64,000 bases of DNA from Clostridia bacterium. GTDB lineage: Bacteria; Bacillota; Clostridia; Oscillospirales; Acutalibacteraceae. This document shows positions 26,243 to 38,977 of this stretch, one piece after another; the first letter of the stretch is position 1, and each line of letters opens with the position of its first letter. The position numbers and the translations under genes were made by a program. Below the pieces are notes generated by a model, which saw nothing but the letters and a program-made list of their open reading frames with translations, was not told the origin of the DNA and did no database searches. The DNA lies in NCBI GenBank assembly GCA_017465825.1, contig JAFTVI010000006.1, positions 62,001-126,000 on the forward strand, given 5' to 3'.

Positions 26243-28048
26243 ATGAGCAAAAAAATCAAAATAGGTGTTCTCGGTGCAGGCAGAGGAAAGTCAATGATGC
26301 AGTACTGTCAGGCGGCAGACAATGCAGAGCTTGTTGCAGTATGTGACTATTCTGAATTTCACCTGAACAGAATCAAAGAAAAGCTTAGCGATGACAATAT
26401 CACATATTACTCCTCATTTGATGAGTTTATTGAACACGATATGGATGCAGTCGTGCTTGCAAACTTTGCAAATGAGCACGCACCCTATGCAATCAGATGT
26501 CTTAACAAAGGTCTGCACGTTATAAGCGAGGTACTTCCCTGCCAGACACTCAAGGAGGCTGTTGAGCTTGTTGAAGCCGTTGAAAAAACAGGCAAGATAT
26601 ACGCATATGCAGAGAATTACTGTTATATGCCCGCTACATATGAAATGAGAAAGCTCTACAGAGAGGGCAAAATCGGTGAATTTGAATACGGCGAAGGCGA
26701 ATATATGCACAACTGCGAGCCTGACTGGGATTATCTCACATTCGGCGATCCCAATCATTGGAGAAACACAATGAGCGCCTTTTACTACTGCACACATTCC
26801 ATAGGTCCGCTTATTCATATCACAGGTCTGCGTCCCGTTTCCGTAACAGGCTTTGAGATGCCCTTCAATGCAAGAATGGCAAGAATGGGCGCAAAAGCAG
26901 GTAATGCGGGTGTTGAAATGATAACTCTCGAAAACGGTGCAGTTATTAAAAGTCTGCACGGCGTCGGATGTTCCAGAAATTCTATCTGGTACACAGTTTA
27001 CGGTTCAGACGGCAGACTTGAAAGTGCAAGAGAAGACACAAAAAAAGGTGATGTTACAACGCTCTACGTAAATAATCCCGAAAACTTCTCCGTCAAGTGT
27101 TATCAGCCTCAATCTGCATTTGACGACATAGCAAAGGATTTCGGTCACGGAAACTCCGATTTCTACTCAATGTATCACGCAGTTGAGAAAATGAAGGGCA
27201 ACGAGCAGGCTGATATCGTTGATATTTATGAAGCTCTCGATATGTTCCTCCCCGGTATATTTGCTTACCGTTCAGTTCTCAATGGCGGTATTCCTATGGA
27301 AGTTCCGGATTTCAGAGATCCTGCTGTCCGTGAAAAGTACAGAAACGATACTCAATGCACCGACCCCAATGTTGCAGGCGATATGCTTATCCCCTCATAT
27401 TCAAAGGGCAATCCCGAAATTCCCGATGAAGTTTATGAAGAACACAAGAGAACCTGGCAGCCCCACGTAATGTCACAGCATAAGCAGTTAAAGCTGCTCG
27501 TTTTCCCAAAAGACAAAGAAATTCCTCAGCTCCCCGAAGGATATTCAATAAGAAAATATCAGGGCGAAGAAGATATTCCCCATTGGATAAGAATCTGCAA
27601 CAACGGTCTTGTACGTTACGGCGCGGATAACTCAGCATTTACGGGATGTATGGAAAAAATTGACACATACGAAGATACATTCTTTATTACAAATGAAAAA
27701 GGCTTGCCTGTTGCAACAATTACTGCAGTACCCAAATATCCGGACACAGGTCTGGGACTTGTACATATGGTATCTGTTGCCGACACTGAAAGAGGTAAAG
27801 GTCTCGGTCACGCGCTTTGTGCAATCGCAGAAAAGCATTTCTACGACAACGGCGTGACAATGGCTACTCTTACAACAGACGATTACAGAATCGCCGCCTG
27901 CAAGAGCTATCTTAAGGCTGGTTGGGTGCCCGTAAACCACGATGTGGATATGGTTATCCGCTGGACAAGAGTTATGAAGAATTTCGGAATTGAAGAACTT
28001 CAGATGTATACCGAAAAGGGCGAAAAAGACATACTTCTTACTGTTTAA
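26243..28048 (+). CDS. Gfo/Idh/MocA oxidoreductase fused to a GNAT acetyltransferase
   Basis: About 601 residues. Residues 1-130 form an NAD(P)-binding Rossmann domain (IKIGVLGAGRGKSM); 130 to about 390 are the Gfo/Idh/MocA C-terminal domain with AENYCYMPA, the usual catalytic-lysine region being SEVLPCQTLKEA. Residues about 440-580 are a GNAT fold (MVSVADTERGKGLGHALC, the acetyl-CoA loop). The oxidoreductase part probably acts on a sugar or cyclitol; the GNAT part acetylates an amine or alcohol. Start chosen at 26243 because AAAGGA lies 8 bases before it; an in-frame ATG at 26219 overlaps that site. The linker RTWQPHVMSQHKQLKLL is continuous, so it is not a frameshift artefact. Confidence 0.82.
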   Translation: MSKKIKIGVLGAGRGKSMMQYCQAADNAELVAVCDYSEFHLNRIKEKLSDDNITYYSSFDEFIEHDMDAVVLANFANEHAPYAIRCLNKGLHVISEVLPCQTLKEAVELVEAVEKTGKIYAYAENYCYMPATYEMRKLYREGKIGEFEYGEGEYMHNCEPDWDYLTFGDPNHWRNTMSAFYYCTHSIGPLIHITGLRPVSVTGFEMPFNARMARMGAKAGNAGVEMITLENGAVIKSLHGVGCSRNSIWYTVYGSDGRLESAREDTKKGDVTTLYVNNPENFSVKCYQPQSAFDDIAKDFGHGNSDFYSMYHAVEKMKGNEQADIVDIYEALDMFLPGIFAYRSVLNGGIPMEVPDFRDPAVREKYRNDTQCTDPNVAGDMLIPSYSKGNPEIPDEVYEEHKRTWQPHVMSQHKQLKLLVFPKDKEIPQLPEGYSIRKYQGEEDIPHWIRICNNGLVRYGADNSAFTGCMEKIDTYEDTFFITNEKGLPVATITAVPKYPDTGLGLVHMVSVADTERGKGLGHALCAIAEKHFYDNGVTMATLTTDDYRIAACKSYLKAGWVPVNHDVDMVIRWTRVMKNFGIEELQMYTEKGEKDILLTV

Positions 28049-28130
28049 AGCAAATATCAATAGAAATTAGCAATGAGTAATGGCGGAAAGGGCGTACCCT
28101 TTGACCCAATTTATGCAATCTTATTGTTTA

Positions 28131-28172
28131 TTAAAAAAATCGGGCTTGCAAGGTTAATTCCCTGCAAGCCTT
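28131..28172. terminator. Bidirectional terminator
   Basis: Stem GGCTTGCA/TGCAAGCC with T-runs on both strands, between the convergent Gfo/Idh/MocA and ftcD genes. The 28,070-28,108 stretch before it holds an AAAGGG/CCCTTT hairpin like the intergenic repeats. Confidence 0.7.
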
Positions 28173-28185
28173 TTGTTATGCAATT

Positions 28186-29082
28186 TTATAGCAAATGATT
28201 TTCAAACACCTGAGTGTTATAATCAAAGTCGCGGATTTTAAGGTAATACCGGGCTGAATCTATAAGTGCTTTCATCGGCGAAAGACCTATAAGCTCGGTA
28301 GCGGTAACTTCAACACCGTATTTTGCCGCCTCTTCTTTGACCTTTTCCACAACAGCATAAAGCGGTGTTACATTGAAATCGGTCATATTCAGTGATACCT
28401 GCGCGGTGTTTTTTTCGTGGAGCATAAGTCCCAATGCTTTTACACATTTAAAACCTCCGCTTGATTCCCTTACCGTTTTTGCAATAGCTTTTGCGATATT
28501 CACATCATCCGTAGACAGTTCGATATTGTAAGCTATGAGAAATTCCCTTGCTCCCACTATGGAAATGCCTGCGGTTTTATGATATCCCTCTCCGAAATCG
28601 GGTTTCCATTCGGGGAGCTTTGTTTTTTCACTGAGTCCCTCAAACTGACCTCTGCGCACATCCGCAAGATTGCGTCTGTGTGAAGCTGATGCGGCATTTT
28701 CATAAAGATACACGGGAATATCCGCCTCTTCATAAATGCGCCTGCCCGTATTAACAGCGAGAGCAGTAACCTCAGTCATATCCACATTTTTAATCGGAAT
28801 AAATGGGATAACATCAACCGCACCCATACGAGGATGCTCGCCTGTGTGTTTTGTAAGGTCTATAAGCTCCGACGCTTTTTTGCAAAGACGCACAGCCGCT
28901 TCACTTACCCCCTCGGGCGTGCCTATAAACGTTATAACAGACCTGTTATGGTCGTAATCCGATGTAAAGTTAAGCACTTTTACACCCTCTGCCGATGCAA
29001 CGGCGTTCACACATTCAGCAACGACTGCCGCATTTCTGCCTTCGCTGATATTGGGTACACATTCTACAATTTTATTTTCCAT
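28186..29082 (-). CDS. ftcD: Glutamate formimidoyltransferase
   Basis: A 298-residue single-domain enzyme: N-terminal VECVPNISEGRN, HNRSVITFIG, TGEHPRMGAVDVIPF with the catalytic histidine, and VGAREFLIAYN. It moves the formimino group of N-formiminoglutamate to tetrahydrofolate, in histidine breakdown. The cyclodeaminase domain is absent, as in many bacteria. The ATG follows the DUF2207 stop by one base, an odd partnership; no other hut gene is nearby. Confidence 0.92.
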   Translation of the reverse strand: MENKIVECVPNISEGRNAAVVAECVNAVASAEGVKVLNFTSDYDHNRSVITFIGTPEGVSEAAVRLCKKASELIDLTKHTGEHPRMGAVDVIPFIPIKNVDMTEVTALAVNTGRRIYEEADIPVYLYENAASASHRRNLADVRRGQFEGLSEKTKLPEWKPDFGEGYHKTAGISIVGAREFLIAYNIELSTDDVNIAKAIAKTVRESSGGFKCVKALGLMLHEKNTAQVSLNMTDFNVTPLYAVVEKVKEEAAKYGVEVTATELIGLSPMKALIDSARYYLKIRDFDYNTQVFENHLL

Positions 29083-29083
29083 A

Positions 29084-30559
29084 TTACTTTGATTTCACAA
29101 AAACATTGTACATCGCACCCACAGCCTGTGCGAGAGCAGATGAACAGTTCTTACCCGATGCATCAAAAATCTTGGATGTAAGCAGTAATGCAAATATCTG
29201 CTTATCCGATGTTTTTGCGCCGTTAAGCACAGCATCCGTACCCTGCGCAAAGGTGCATTTACAGCCGTCTTTTTTAACAGCATTTTTAAACAGGAAGCTG
29301 TCCGTATAAAGCTTACGGTTGTTTTCATCCTTAAGGAATTTTGAATCCATATCGGGTATAAGTTCATAGAAGGATGCAAGATAATTGGAGATTGCATCGT
29401 AATTTGCCATACATTCGGTGCTGACTTTTTCGCCGAACTCAGAAGTGATAACATATCTGTTGAACTTCTTATCACAGAATGTGGTAAGGAAATTAAGCAC
29501 GCTGAGAATATAAGCATCCTCTTCGCCTTCGGGAATGCCGACTATAAGGTCGTCACCTTTTTGAACGATGTAGCCTTTTTCAATACATTCAAGAATTGCC
29601 ATTGCAAAAAGTGCAGGAATTTTCTTCGTTGTACTCTTTGGATTGATTCTTGAATAAGGAACAAGCATTTTATACGCTTTGCAGGCGGATGTGCCTTCGG
29701 GAAGGCTTACAGGAGCATCGGCTGTATTCTTTTTTGCCTTTTTCTCTACTGCAAATCTTCTTATTTTTTCATAGAAAAGGGTGAATACGATAACTGCAGC
29801 TGCCGCAGCAACGGCAATAACAACATATATTACCTTAAGAAGAGCCTGACCGAAGCTCTTAAGTGCATTTCCGAATGCGGAATATGACGCAAGTGCAGAG
29901 GTGTCAAAAACATCCGACGGCAAAGAAACATCAACTGCAAAGGTAGAATAAACTCTGCCAGCGTTATACTCAACGGATGAATCATTAACAAGTGCCTGAG
30001 CCTCGTCATTGATGACAACGTCAGCACCGACAACACCCTCGGGAATATGAATTGCCGCAGTTACGTTGTTACAGGTATACTGCATTGTGTTACCGATAAG
30101 CATATACGCAACACGGACATCCTTGCCCTGTTTTTTTAGTGCTCCGTTAACGGTGTATGATACTGTATATTCCTTTTCTTCCGCCGCAGAGGGAGAAGTG
30201 ATAAGAATATTGAAGCTTTTGCCGTCTGCTGAGCTGCCGTAATTGAAATAATCGGTTTCGGCTGTGCTTTCGGTTATGGCATTACCGTTGATTTTAACGG
30301 AAACGTCCGTTATTGAATCGTATGTCTGCAAATCCGTAAGTCCGCTTGCAGACGTATCGATCCAACGTGTAAAGCCTTCGCCCGTGCCTGCATATTCAAC
30401 ATTCCATATTTCGGTAACATCAAGAGTGCCGTCTGCATTGGGATACAAATCAAAATGCACCGACACGATTGATTCAGTTGATGCGGCAGATACACTTATG
30501 CACACAAAAGATGTGAGAATAAGTACACAAGCAACAATTAAAGAAAATGCTTTTTTCAT
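29084..30559 (-). CDS. DUF2207 secreted/membrane protein
   Basis: 491 residues: signal peptide (KKAFSLIVACVLILTSFVCISVSA), an extracellular beta domain to about residue 225 (VHFDLYPNADGTLDVTEIW, YTVSYTVNGALKK), a transmembrane helix (VIYVVIAVAAAAAVIVFTLF) and a cytoplasmic part with an acidic winged-helix-like region. This is the DUF2207 layout; function unknown. It overlaps the zinc-ribbon gene upstream by 4 bases and abuts ftcD. Confidence 0.78.
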   Translation of the reverse strand: MKKAFSLIVACVLILTSFVCISVSAASTESIVSVHFDLYPNADGTLDVTEIWNVEYAGTGEGFTRWIDTSASGLTDLQTYDSITDVSVKINGNAITESTAETDYFNYGSSADGKSFNILITSPSAAEEKEYTVSYTVNGALKKQGKDVRVAYMLIGNTMQYTCNNVTAAIHIPEGVVGADVVINDEAQALVNDSSVEYNAGRVYSTFAVDVSLPSDVFDTSALASYSAFGNALKSFGQALLKVIYVVIAVAAAAAVIVFTLFYEKIRRFAVEKKAKKNTADAPVSLPEGTSACKAYKMLVPYSRINPKSTTKKIPALFAMAILECIEKGYIVQKGDDLIVGIPEGEEDAYILSVLNFLTTFCDKKFNRYVITSEFGEKVSTECMANYDAISNYLASFYELIPDMDSKFLKDENNRKLYTDSFLFKNAVKKDGCKCTFAQGTDAVLNGAKTSDKQIFALLLTSKIFDASGKNCSSALAQAVGAMYNVFVKSK

Positions 30560-31080
30560 AAATTATCATCCTCTGTTTCGTCGTTATATAACTCAAAGAA
30601 ATATACGCTCTCTTCGTCTATACCCTGATTTCTTATAACCATAGCTGCATAGGCGGGATCTTCAAGCCGTTTGAGAGACCTGCTGATCTCATTGTCGTAT
30701 GCCTCTGATTTTAAGAACTTGGATTTATGCTGAAGTCTGAGCAGCTCATACAATGCGTACAATGCAACAGAAACTCCCACAAGACATATGCCGAGCATAA
30801 GCTCTCTTTTTACAAGGATACAAAACAGAAATGCCGCATATACGATAATCAGGGAAACACGAAGATTTCCGTAGAGGGATGCAAAGCGAATACCGAAATA
30901 CTTGTCACCGCTGATAAGAGCAGGCTCAAGAATAGTGTTACGGTAAGATTTTTTATTGCATACGGGGCATTCAAGCATAGGATCGCCAACTTTTCTGCCT
31001 TTTCTTGCTGTGCTGTCGTAATATTCGCAGGCACAGTAAGGACATCTGTAAATTTTGTAATCCTTCAGTTTTTTTGCCAT
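30556..31080 (-). CDS. Zinc-ribbon membrane protein, unknown function
   Basis: 174 residues. An N-terminal zinc ribbon (CPYCACEYYD...CPVCNKKSY), two hydrophobic helices (about 75-115) and a charged tail with LKRLEDPAYAAMVIRNQG. The 4-base overlap with the DUF2207 gene suggests the two work together at the membrane. No named family recognised. Confidence 0.65.
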   Translation of the reverse strand: MAKKLKDYKIYRCPYCACEYYDSTARKGRKVGDPMLECPVCNKKSYRNTILEPALISGDKYFGIRFASLYGNLRVSLIIVYAAFLFCILVKRELMLGICLVGVSVALYALYELLRLQHKSKFLKSEAYDNEISRSLKRLEDPAYAAMVIRNQGIDEESVYFFELYNDETEDDNL

Positions 31081-31091
31081 TTCAATTCCTC

Positions 31092-33647
31092 TTAATCACA
31101 AATTGTTATACCTTCGTCGGCAGAATATTTCACGCATCTGACGCCGTCCGTATAAGTTACGGACACGCTGATTCTGCCGTTTTTGGTAACTATCGAGCCG
31201 GATATATTTCCGCTTTCGGGGATGTATGCAGGCTCTATTTTTATTTTCTCATAGCCGACACTGTCATCACACTGCTTAATGCCGAGAATATATGTAAAGA
31301 TATACTCATTTACCGCACCGAACATAGGATGTGAAAGTGAGTCGCATCCGTCCCAGTTTTCCCAGAGTGTGGTTGCGCCGTGATTTTTCATATAGCCGAA
31401 TGAAACTTCCGACTCATTGGTAAGCATAAGCCACGCAAGAGAGCCGTAGCCTTTTTCAAAAAGGACGCGTACTACGATATCCGTACCGAATATACCCGTA
31501 TCAAGGTGACCGAGCTCTGTATAATGCTTTACAAGATTTTCTTCAGTGCGTTCATCGCCTAAACCTAAATCAAGAGCGAATGCATCTGCACCCTGAACAC
31601 CGTCGCAGAATGAGCCGGTTTCCTCATTGTAGAACGCATTTACAAAGGAATTTGATACTTCAAAGAAGCGTTCTTCAAGAGCTTTTGCATCCTCCTCTTT
31701 GCCGAGGATTGCCGCACTTTTCATTGTCATATCAATACATTTAAGATAGAAATATGTATTGACAAATTCACAGGGAATACGGACATCATTATCAGGCGGA
31801 CACCAATCGCCGAGGCACCAACCGTCTTTTTCTTCACGTACAACGATGTTATCATCACACCTTGACTGCATATAGTCAAGATATCTGAGCATCCGTGAAT
31901 AGTATCTGTCAAGAACGGAAACATCACCGAATTTTTTATAGAAAGTCCAGGGGACGATGACCATGGCGCCGCCCCAGCCGCCGGGACCTCCGCCACCGCC
32001 GTAGAAGGGTGCCGTATGCTGAACGTGACCGTTATATATATCCTGACAGTCCGCAATATCGTCCATCCATTTGCGGTACATTTTTTCGCTGTCAAAAATC
32101 GTCATTCCTGCGCCGCAACAGAGCTGACCGTCACCCGTATAGCCAAGACGCTCGCGGTGAGGACAGTCGGACGGAATCATACCGTGAATATTGCAGTTCT
32201 GTGTTCTGCAATAGGCTTCAAACAGCCAGCTGAGCACTTCATTTTCAGTGTTCAATTCTGCAACAACAGGCACGGGAGAACAGACAACATCAAACCTTAC
32301 AAGCGTTGCGTTGCCCTCTAATCTTACGTATCTGCCTGCACGCCAGGTGAACACAGTTCTGAACTCGCGCATTTTTTCGCCGCAGATATAAACATCCTGC
32401 TGTAAACGGAAATCACCGCCTGTATGACGGAGCAGAAAATCGCCGTTTTCGTCTATTCTTTCAGCCATTGTTACTGTGGCTCTGTCCCCTGCTTTTGCAG
32501 TGTCATCAAACTTAACTACCCACAAGCCTGAAACGTCAACCGTAAGGTCGTAAAGCTTACCTTTTTCATCGTCTGCAATAAGCTTCGGTTCAAGGCTGTA
32601 TGCAACCGTATCACCTGAGAAATTCTGACGGCTCATAATCACGGCTTCGGAATCTGTTGCGGTCATATTGCACCAAGCCGAATCGTCATATGACAATGTG
32701 AATACTGATTCATCAAAATCTCTGCCGTCTATCGTTTCGTTATTATAGATATTGGTGGTTTTTATGTAACTCTCTTTATAAAGAGCCGTAGTGTCGGAAT
32801 TAATCTCTTTAACAGAGCCGTCATTCATAGTAAGAATTATCTTATAGATAACCTTTTTGTTGCCCCATCTGGGCATTCTTTCTCCGCCGCCCACAAGATG
32901 TGTGCCGTACCAGCCGTTACCCACGTGAAGTGCAAGCAGATTTTTACCATCAAGAATATAATCTGTAACATCATACTCAAGATAATATCTTCGCTGACAC
33001 ATTGTATCAAAAATAGGGTAAATTGCTCCCGACAAATCGCGCTTTGCATAGTTTGTCCAGGCAGGAATGTACATTTCATCGGTAAGCTTTCTGCCGTTGA
33101 AATAAGGCTCAACAAAGCCTAATGTGTTGATTCTGACAACAGCGGAAGCAACATTCTGCGCATCAAATGACTTCCTTACATAGAATGCGTCAAGTGAGTT
33201 ATCTGCCTCAAGATAGGTGCAACCGTCAAACTCAAAAGAAGTCACCATTGGCACGTTTTTACGGTTTTCATCGGTGTATTCACAGCCGCAGACAGCAAAA
33301 CCGCATTTTTCATAAAACGCAACTGCATAACTCTGGGCGTTTACGGTAACACGCTGCGCCCCTCTCTCTTTACAATGGGCAACAAGGGCAGCAACAAGCT
33401 CCCTGCCCTTGCCTTTGCCGCGAAAAGACTTTGAGAATGCAATATTATCAATGTGATAATCCGTAACATTCTCTTTATAAAATCTGCCGCAGCCTGCCAC
33501 CTTGCCGTTCTCTTTTACGGCAAGGTATTCGGCTGAATTTTCAAATTTATCAAACAATTTACTTTCGGGATAACCCTGTTCTTGGCAAAAAACAGATATT
33601 CTCAAATCCCTGACAGCATCTGCACCGACAAGTGCAATTTCTGACAT
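31092..33647 (-). CDS. GNAT acetyltransferase fused to an alpha-L-rhamnosidase (GH78)
   Basis: About 851 residues. Residues 1-142 are a complete GNAT domain (SKSFRGKGKGRELVAALVAH acetyl-CoA loop; YEKCGFAVCGCEYTDENRKN). The rest is GH78: N-terminal beta domains (GWYGTHLVGGG), then the (alpha/alpha)6 barrel with DCPHRERLGYTGD (general acid E, about residue 496) and ATTLWENWDG (general base E, about 762). It would cleave terminal rhamnose from glycans or plant glycosides. No signal peptide, so cytoplasmic. The start at 33647 has GGAG 8 bases upstream. Five bases separate it from lacZ. Confidence 0.85.
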   Translation of the reverse strand: MSEIALVGADAVRDLRISVFCQEQGYPESKLFDKFENSAEYLAVKENGKVAGCGRFYKENVTDYHIDNIAFSKSFRGKGKGRELVAALVAHCKERGAQRVTVNAQSYAVAFYEKCGFAVCGCEYTDENRKNVPMVTSFEFDGCTYLEADNSLDAFYVRKSFDAQNVASAVVRINTLGFVEPYFNGRKLTDEMYIPAWTNYAKRDLSGAIYPIFDTMCQRRYYLEYDVTDYILDGKNLLALHVGNGWYGTHLVGGGERMPRWGNKKVIYKIILTMNDGSVKEINSDTTALYKESYIKTTNIYNNETIDGRDFDESVFTLSYDDSAWCNMTATDSEAVIMSRQNFSGDTVAYSLEPKLIADDEKGKLYDLTVDVSGLWVVKFDDTAKAGDRATVTMAERIDENGDFLLRHTGGDFRLQQDVYICGEKMREFRTVFTWRAGRYVRLEGNATLVRFDVVCSPVPVVAELNTENEVLSWLFEAYCRTQNCNIHGMIPSDCPHRERLGYTGDGQLCCGAGMTIFDSEKMYRKWMDDIADCQDIYNGHVQHTAPFYGGGGGPGGWGGAMVIVPWTFYKKFGDVSVLDRYYSRMLRYLDYMQSRCDDNIVVREEKDGWCLGDWCPPDNDVRIPCEFVNTYFYLKCIDMTMKSAAILGKEEDAKALEERFFEVSNSFVNAFYNEETGSFCDGVQGADAFALDLGLGDERTEENLVKHYTELGHLDTGIFGTDIVVRVLFEKGYGSLAWLMLTNESEVSFGYMKNHGATTLWENWDGCDSLSHPMFGAVNEYIFTYILGIKQCDDSVGYEKIKIEPAYIPESGNISGSIVTKNGRISVSVTYTDGVRCVKYSADEGITICD

Positions 33648-33652
33648 TAATA

Positions 33653-36736
<3,084 letters not shown>

Positions 36737-36774
36737 TTATTATGAGAAGATAAATTAATCCCATATTAAATCAT

Positions 36775-36803
36775 ATTGTAGCATAAAAAAAGCCTGTTTT
36801 CAA
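36775..36803 (-). promoter_or_regulatory. lacZ promoter
   Basis: Minus strand TTGAAA (36803-36798), 17 bases, TACAAT (36780-36775). A 12-base palindrome ATAAAATTTTAT (36813-36824) lies just upstream and may be an operator. The long leader (36707-36774) shows no structure I recognise. Confidence 0.65.
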
Positions 36804-36834
36804 TCATATTATATAAAATTTTATCTTAAATTAA

Positions 36835-36863
36835 TTGAAAATTCAGCTGTAATATGGTATCAT
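36835..36863 (+). promoter_or_regulatory. rlmD promoter
   Basis: TTGAAA (36835-36840), 17 bases, TATCAT (36858-36863), 35 bases before the ATG. Confidence 0.6.
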
Positions 36864-36898
36864 TATTTTTATAAAAATACAGAACGGAATCAAGCGAA

Positions 36899-38335
36899 AT
36901 GAACAAGAAAAACAATAAAGAATCTATCGGCTGTGCGGTTGCAGGCAAATGCGGCGGCTGTCAGCTGCAGAATATGAATTATGAGCGCCAGAAAGCTTTC
37001 AAGCAGGCAAAGGTTGTAAAGCTTTTCGGTAAATACTGCCGTGTTGCACCCATTGAGGGTATGGAAAATCCCTACAATTACAGAAACAAGGTTTCAGCCG
37101 CTTTCGGCACGACAAGAAGCGGTATGATAATATCGGGAGTGTATCAGTCAAGCACGCATAACATAGTCAAAATCGATTCCTGTATGCTTGAGGACAAAAC
37201 AGCTGACGCAATTATCGTAACCATCCGCAATCTGCTCAAGGATTTCAAGCTGACCGCTTACAATGAGCACACCTGCAAGGGATTCCTGCGCCACGTGCTT
37301 ATACGCAGAGGCTTTGCAACGGGCGAAGTTATGGTTGTAATGGTAACGTCAACACCCGTATTCCCCGGCAAAAATCACTTTATTGAAAAACTGCTCAATA
37401 TACATCCCGAAATCACTACCGTTGTGCAGAATATCAACAACAAATTTACAAGTATGGTATTGGGTGACAGCCAGAAAGTGCTTTACGGAAAGGGATATAT
37501 TGAGGATATTCTCTGCTCAAAGAGGTTCAGGATATCCCCTAAATCATTTTATCAGATAAATCCCGTACAGACGGAAAAGCTCTACAACTGCGCCATAAAT
37601 CTTGCCGCGCTGACAGGTAAGGAGCGAGTTATTGACGCTTACTGCGGTATCGGAACTATCGGCATTGCCGCATCTGACAATGCAAAAGAGGTTATCGGCG
37701 CAGAGCTTAATAAGGATGCCGTTCACGATGCAATCATCAATGCAAAGCTCAACAACGTAAAAAATATCAGATTTATCTGCAACGATGCAGGCGAATTTAT
37801 GCAGGCACTTGCCGCCGACGGAGAAAAAGCGGATGTTGTATTCACCGACCCGCCCAGAGCAGGCTGCAGTAAGCAGTTTCTTGATTCATTGCTGATACTC
37901 TCACCCGAAAAGATAGTTTATATCTCCTGCGATATCGAAACACAGGCAAGGGATGTGTATTACCTTACAAAAAAAGGCTATAAAGTAAAAGCCTGCCGCC
38001 CGTTTGATATGTTTCCGCACACCCGGCATATAGAGACGGTTGTTCTTTTGTCCCAACGCAGACCGGACATACATATCGACATAAAGCTTGACCTTTCAGA
38101 GCTTGATATTACTGCTGCCGAAACAAAAGCAACATATCAGGAAATCAAGGATTATGTGTTTGAGAAACACGGTCTTAAAGTGTCAACTCTTTACATATCA
38201 CAGGTTAAGGCTAAATGTGGTATTATTGAAAGAGAATGTTATAATAAGGGTGAAGGCAAAAGCCGAGTGCCGCAGTGTCCTAAGGAAAAAGAAGATGCTA
38301 TTATGGATGCGTTGAGGCATTTCATGATGATATAA
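36899..38335 (+). CDS. rlmD: 23S rRNA (uracil-C5)-methyltransferase, RlmD/RumA family, with C-terminal extension
   Basis: 478 residues. The N-terminal iron-sulfur cysteines are CAVAGKCGGC plus a fourth Cys in DSCMLED; there is no TRAM domain. SAM motif VIDAYCGIGTIGIAA, NPVQT and FTDPPRAGC precede the catalytic cysteine in VYISCDIETQARD. Residues about 392-478 are an extra domain (LDITAAETKATYQEIKDYV, then CGIIERECYNK and PQCPKEKEDAI) that I associate with clostridial proteins but cannot name. The exact uracil target is inferred from the family. Confidence 0.82.
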   Translation: MNKKNNKESIGCAVAGKCGGCQLQNMNYERQKAFKQAKVVKLFGKYCRVAPIEGMENPYNYRNKVSAAFGTTRSGMIISGVYQSSTHNIVKIDSCMLEDKTADAIIVTIRNLLKDFKLTAYNEHTCKGFLRHVLIRRGFATGEVMVVMVTSTPVFPGKNHFIEKLLNIHPEITTVVQNINNKFTSMVLGDSQKVLYGKGYIEDILCSKRFRISPKSFYQINPVQTEKLYNCAINLAALTGKERVIDAYCGIGTIGIAASDNAKEVIGAELNKDAVHDAIINAKLNNVKNIRFICNDAGEFMQALAADGEKADVVFTDPPRAGCSKQFLDSLLILSPEKIVYISCDIETQARDVYYLTKKGYKVKACRPFDMFPHTRHIETVVLLSQRRPDIHIDIKLDLSELDITAAETKATYQEIKDYVFEKHGLKVSTLYISQVKAKCGIIERECYNKGEGKSRVPQCPKEKEDAIMDALRHFMMI

Positions 38336-38363
38336 TTTTAAAATTTGGAGTTAAAATATTTTA

Positions 38364-38891
38364 ATGAAAAGCACGGAGTTAGCATTAAAGGCGTATAAAC
38401 AAGCTAGAAAAAGGGTTGATGTTGGATATGATAATTATATAGCCGCCTGTGAATCAAATGGAAAACAGACTGTTCTACTTTATAGTGATGTTGAGCCGTT
38501 CGCTTCAATTAACGAAACTCTTTTCTGGGCAATGTCATTATATGATATGGCATCAAAGAAACAGGCTATAGAAGAAGATATCAAAAAATTTATGTCCGGA
38601 TTAAAATTCGTTGTGAATACGATGAAGCACAGCGAGAGTGCTTTTGACACATACGCTTTTTCTCATCCAGGAGTAAAAATGTCAGCCACAGTGACAGATA
38701 CACCAAACGGTCCTGTTTTTGAAGAGGTTAATCTTGAACCAACTATATTGTTTGCGGGATTTGACGGCAAAACTATTCCTAATAAAAACAAAGGTCAATT
38801 AGACAATTATAACAAATTAATCAAAGGGAAAAGCATACCGCAAATTATGGCTACATTGGATTTACATATTCAAGAAATGATCGATATATAA
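38364..38891 (+). CDS. Hypothetical protein, 175 residues
   Basis: No family recognised. It is soluble and mostly helical in the first 90 residues (ELALKAYKQARKRV; MASKKQAIEEDIKKFMSG), then a beta-rich part (VKMSATVTDTPNGP) and a C-terminal helix. It follows rlmD by 28 bases. The GGAG 13 bases upstream is loosely spaced. Codon use resembles the accessory region that follows. Confidence 0.55.
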   Translation: MKSTELALKAYKQARKRVDVGYDNYIAACESNGKQTVLLYSDVEPFASINETLFWAMSLYDMASKKQAIEEDIKKFMSGLKFVVNTMKHSESAFDTYAFSHPGVKMSATVTDTPNGPVFEEVNLEPTILFAGFDGKTIPNKNKGQLDNYNKLIKGKSIPQIMATLDLHIQEMIDI

Positions 38892-38932
38892 AAAGTATGT
38901 TTACTTTATCGGAACATTAAATAAATGGAAGC

Positions 38933-38977
38933 CCTCCTTGTAAAATGGTATTTACCAAAATGCAAGGAGGATTTTTT
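38933..38977 (+). terminator. Terminator-like hairpin covering an AAGGAGG site
   Basis: Outer stem CCTCCTTG/CAAGGAGG, inner stem TGGT/ACCA, then six T and an ATG at 38978. It works as an intrinsic terminator for the upstream gene, but the stem also masks an ideal ribosome site in front of an ATG whose frame stops after 8 codons. The rest of 38,980-39,170 shows no gene. Confidence 0.65.

Noticed and set aside
28073..28108. Short hairpin AAAGGG/CCCTTT as another repeat copy
   Set aside because: Resembles the repeat cores at 12448 and 14441 but differs in sequence and lacks paired ends.
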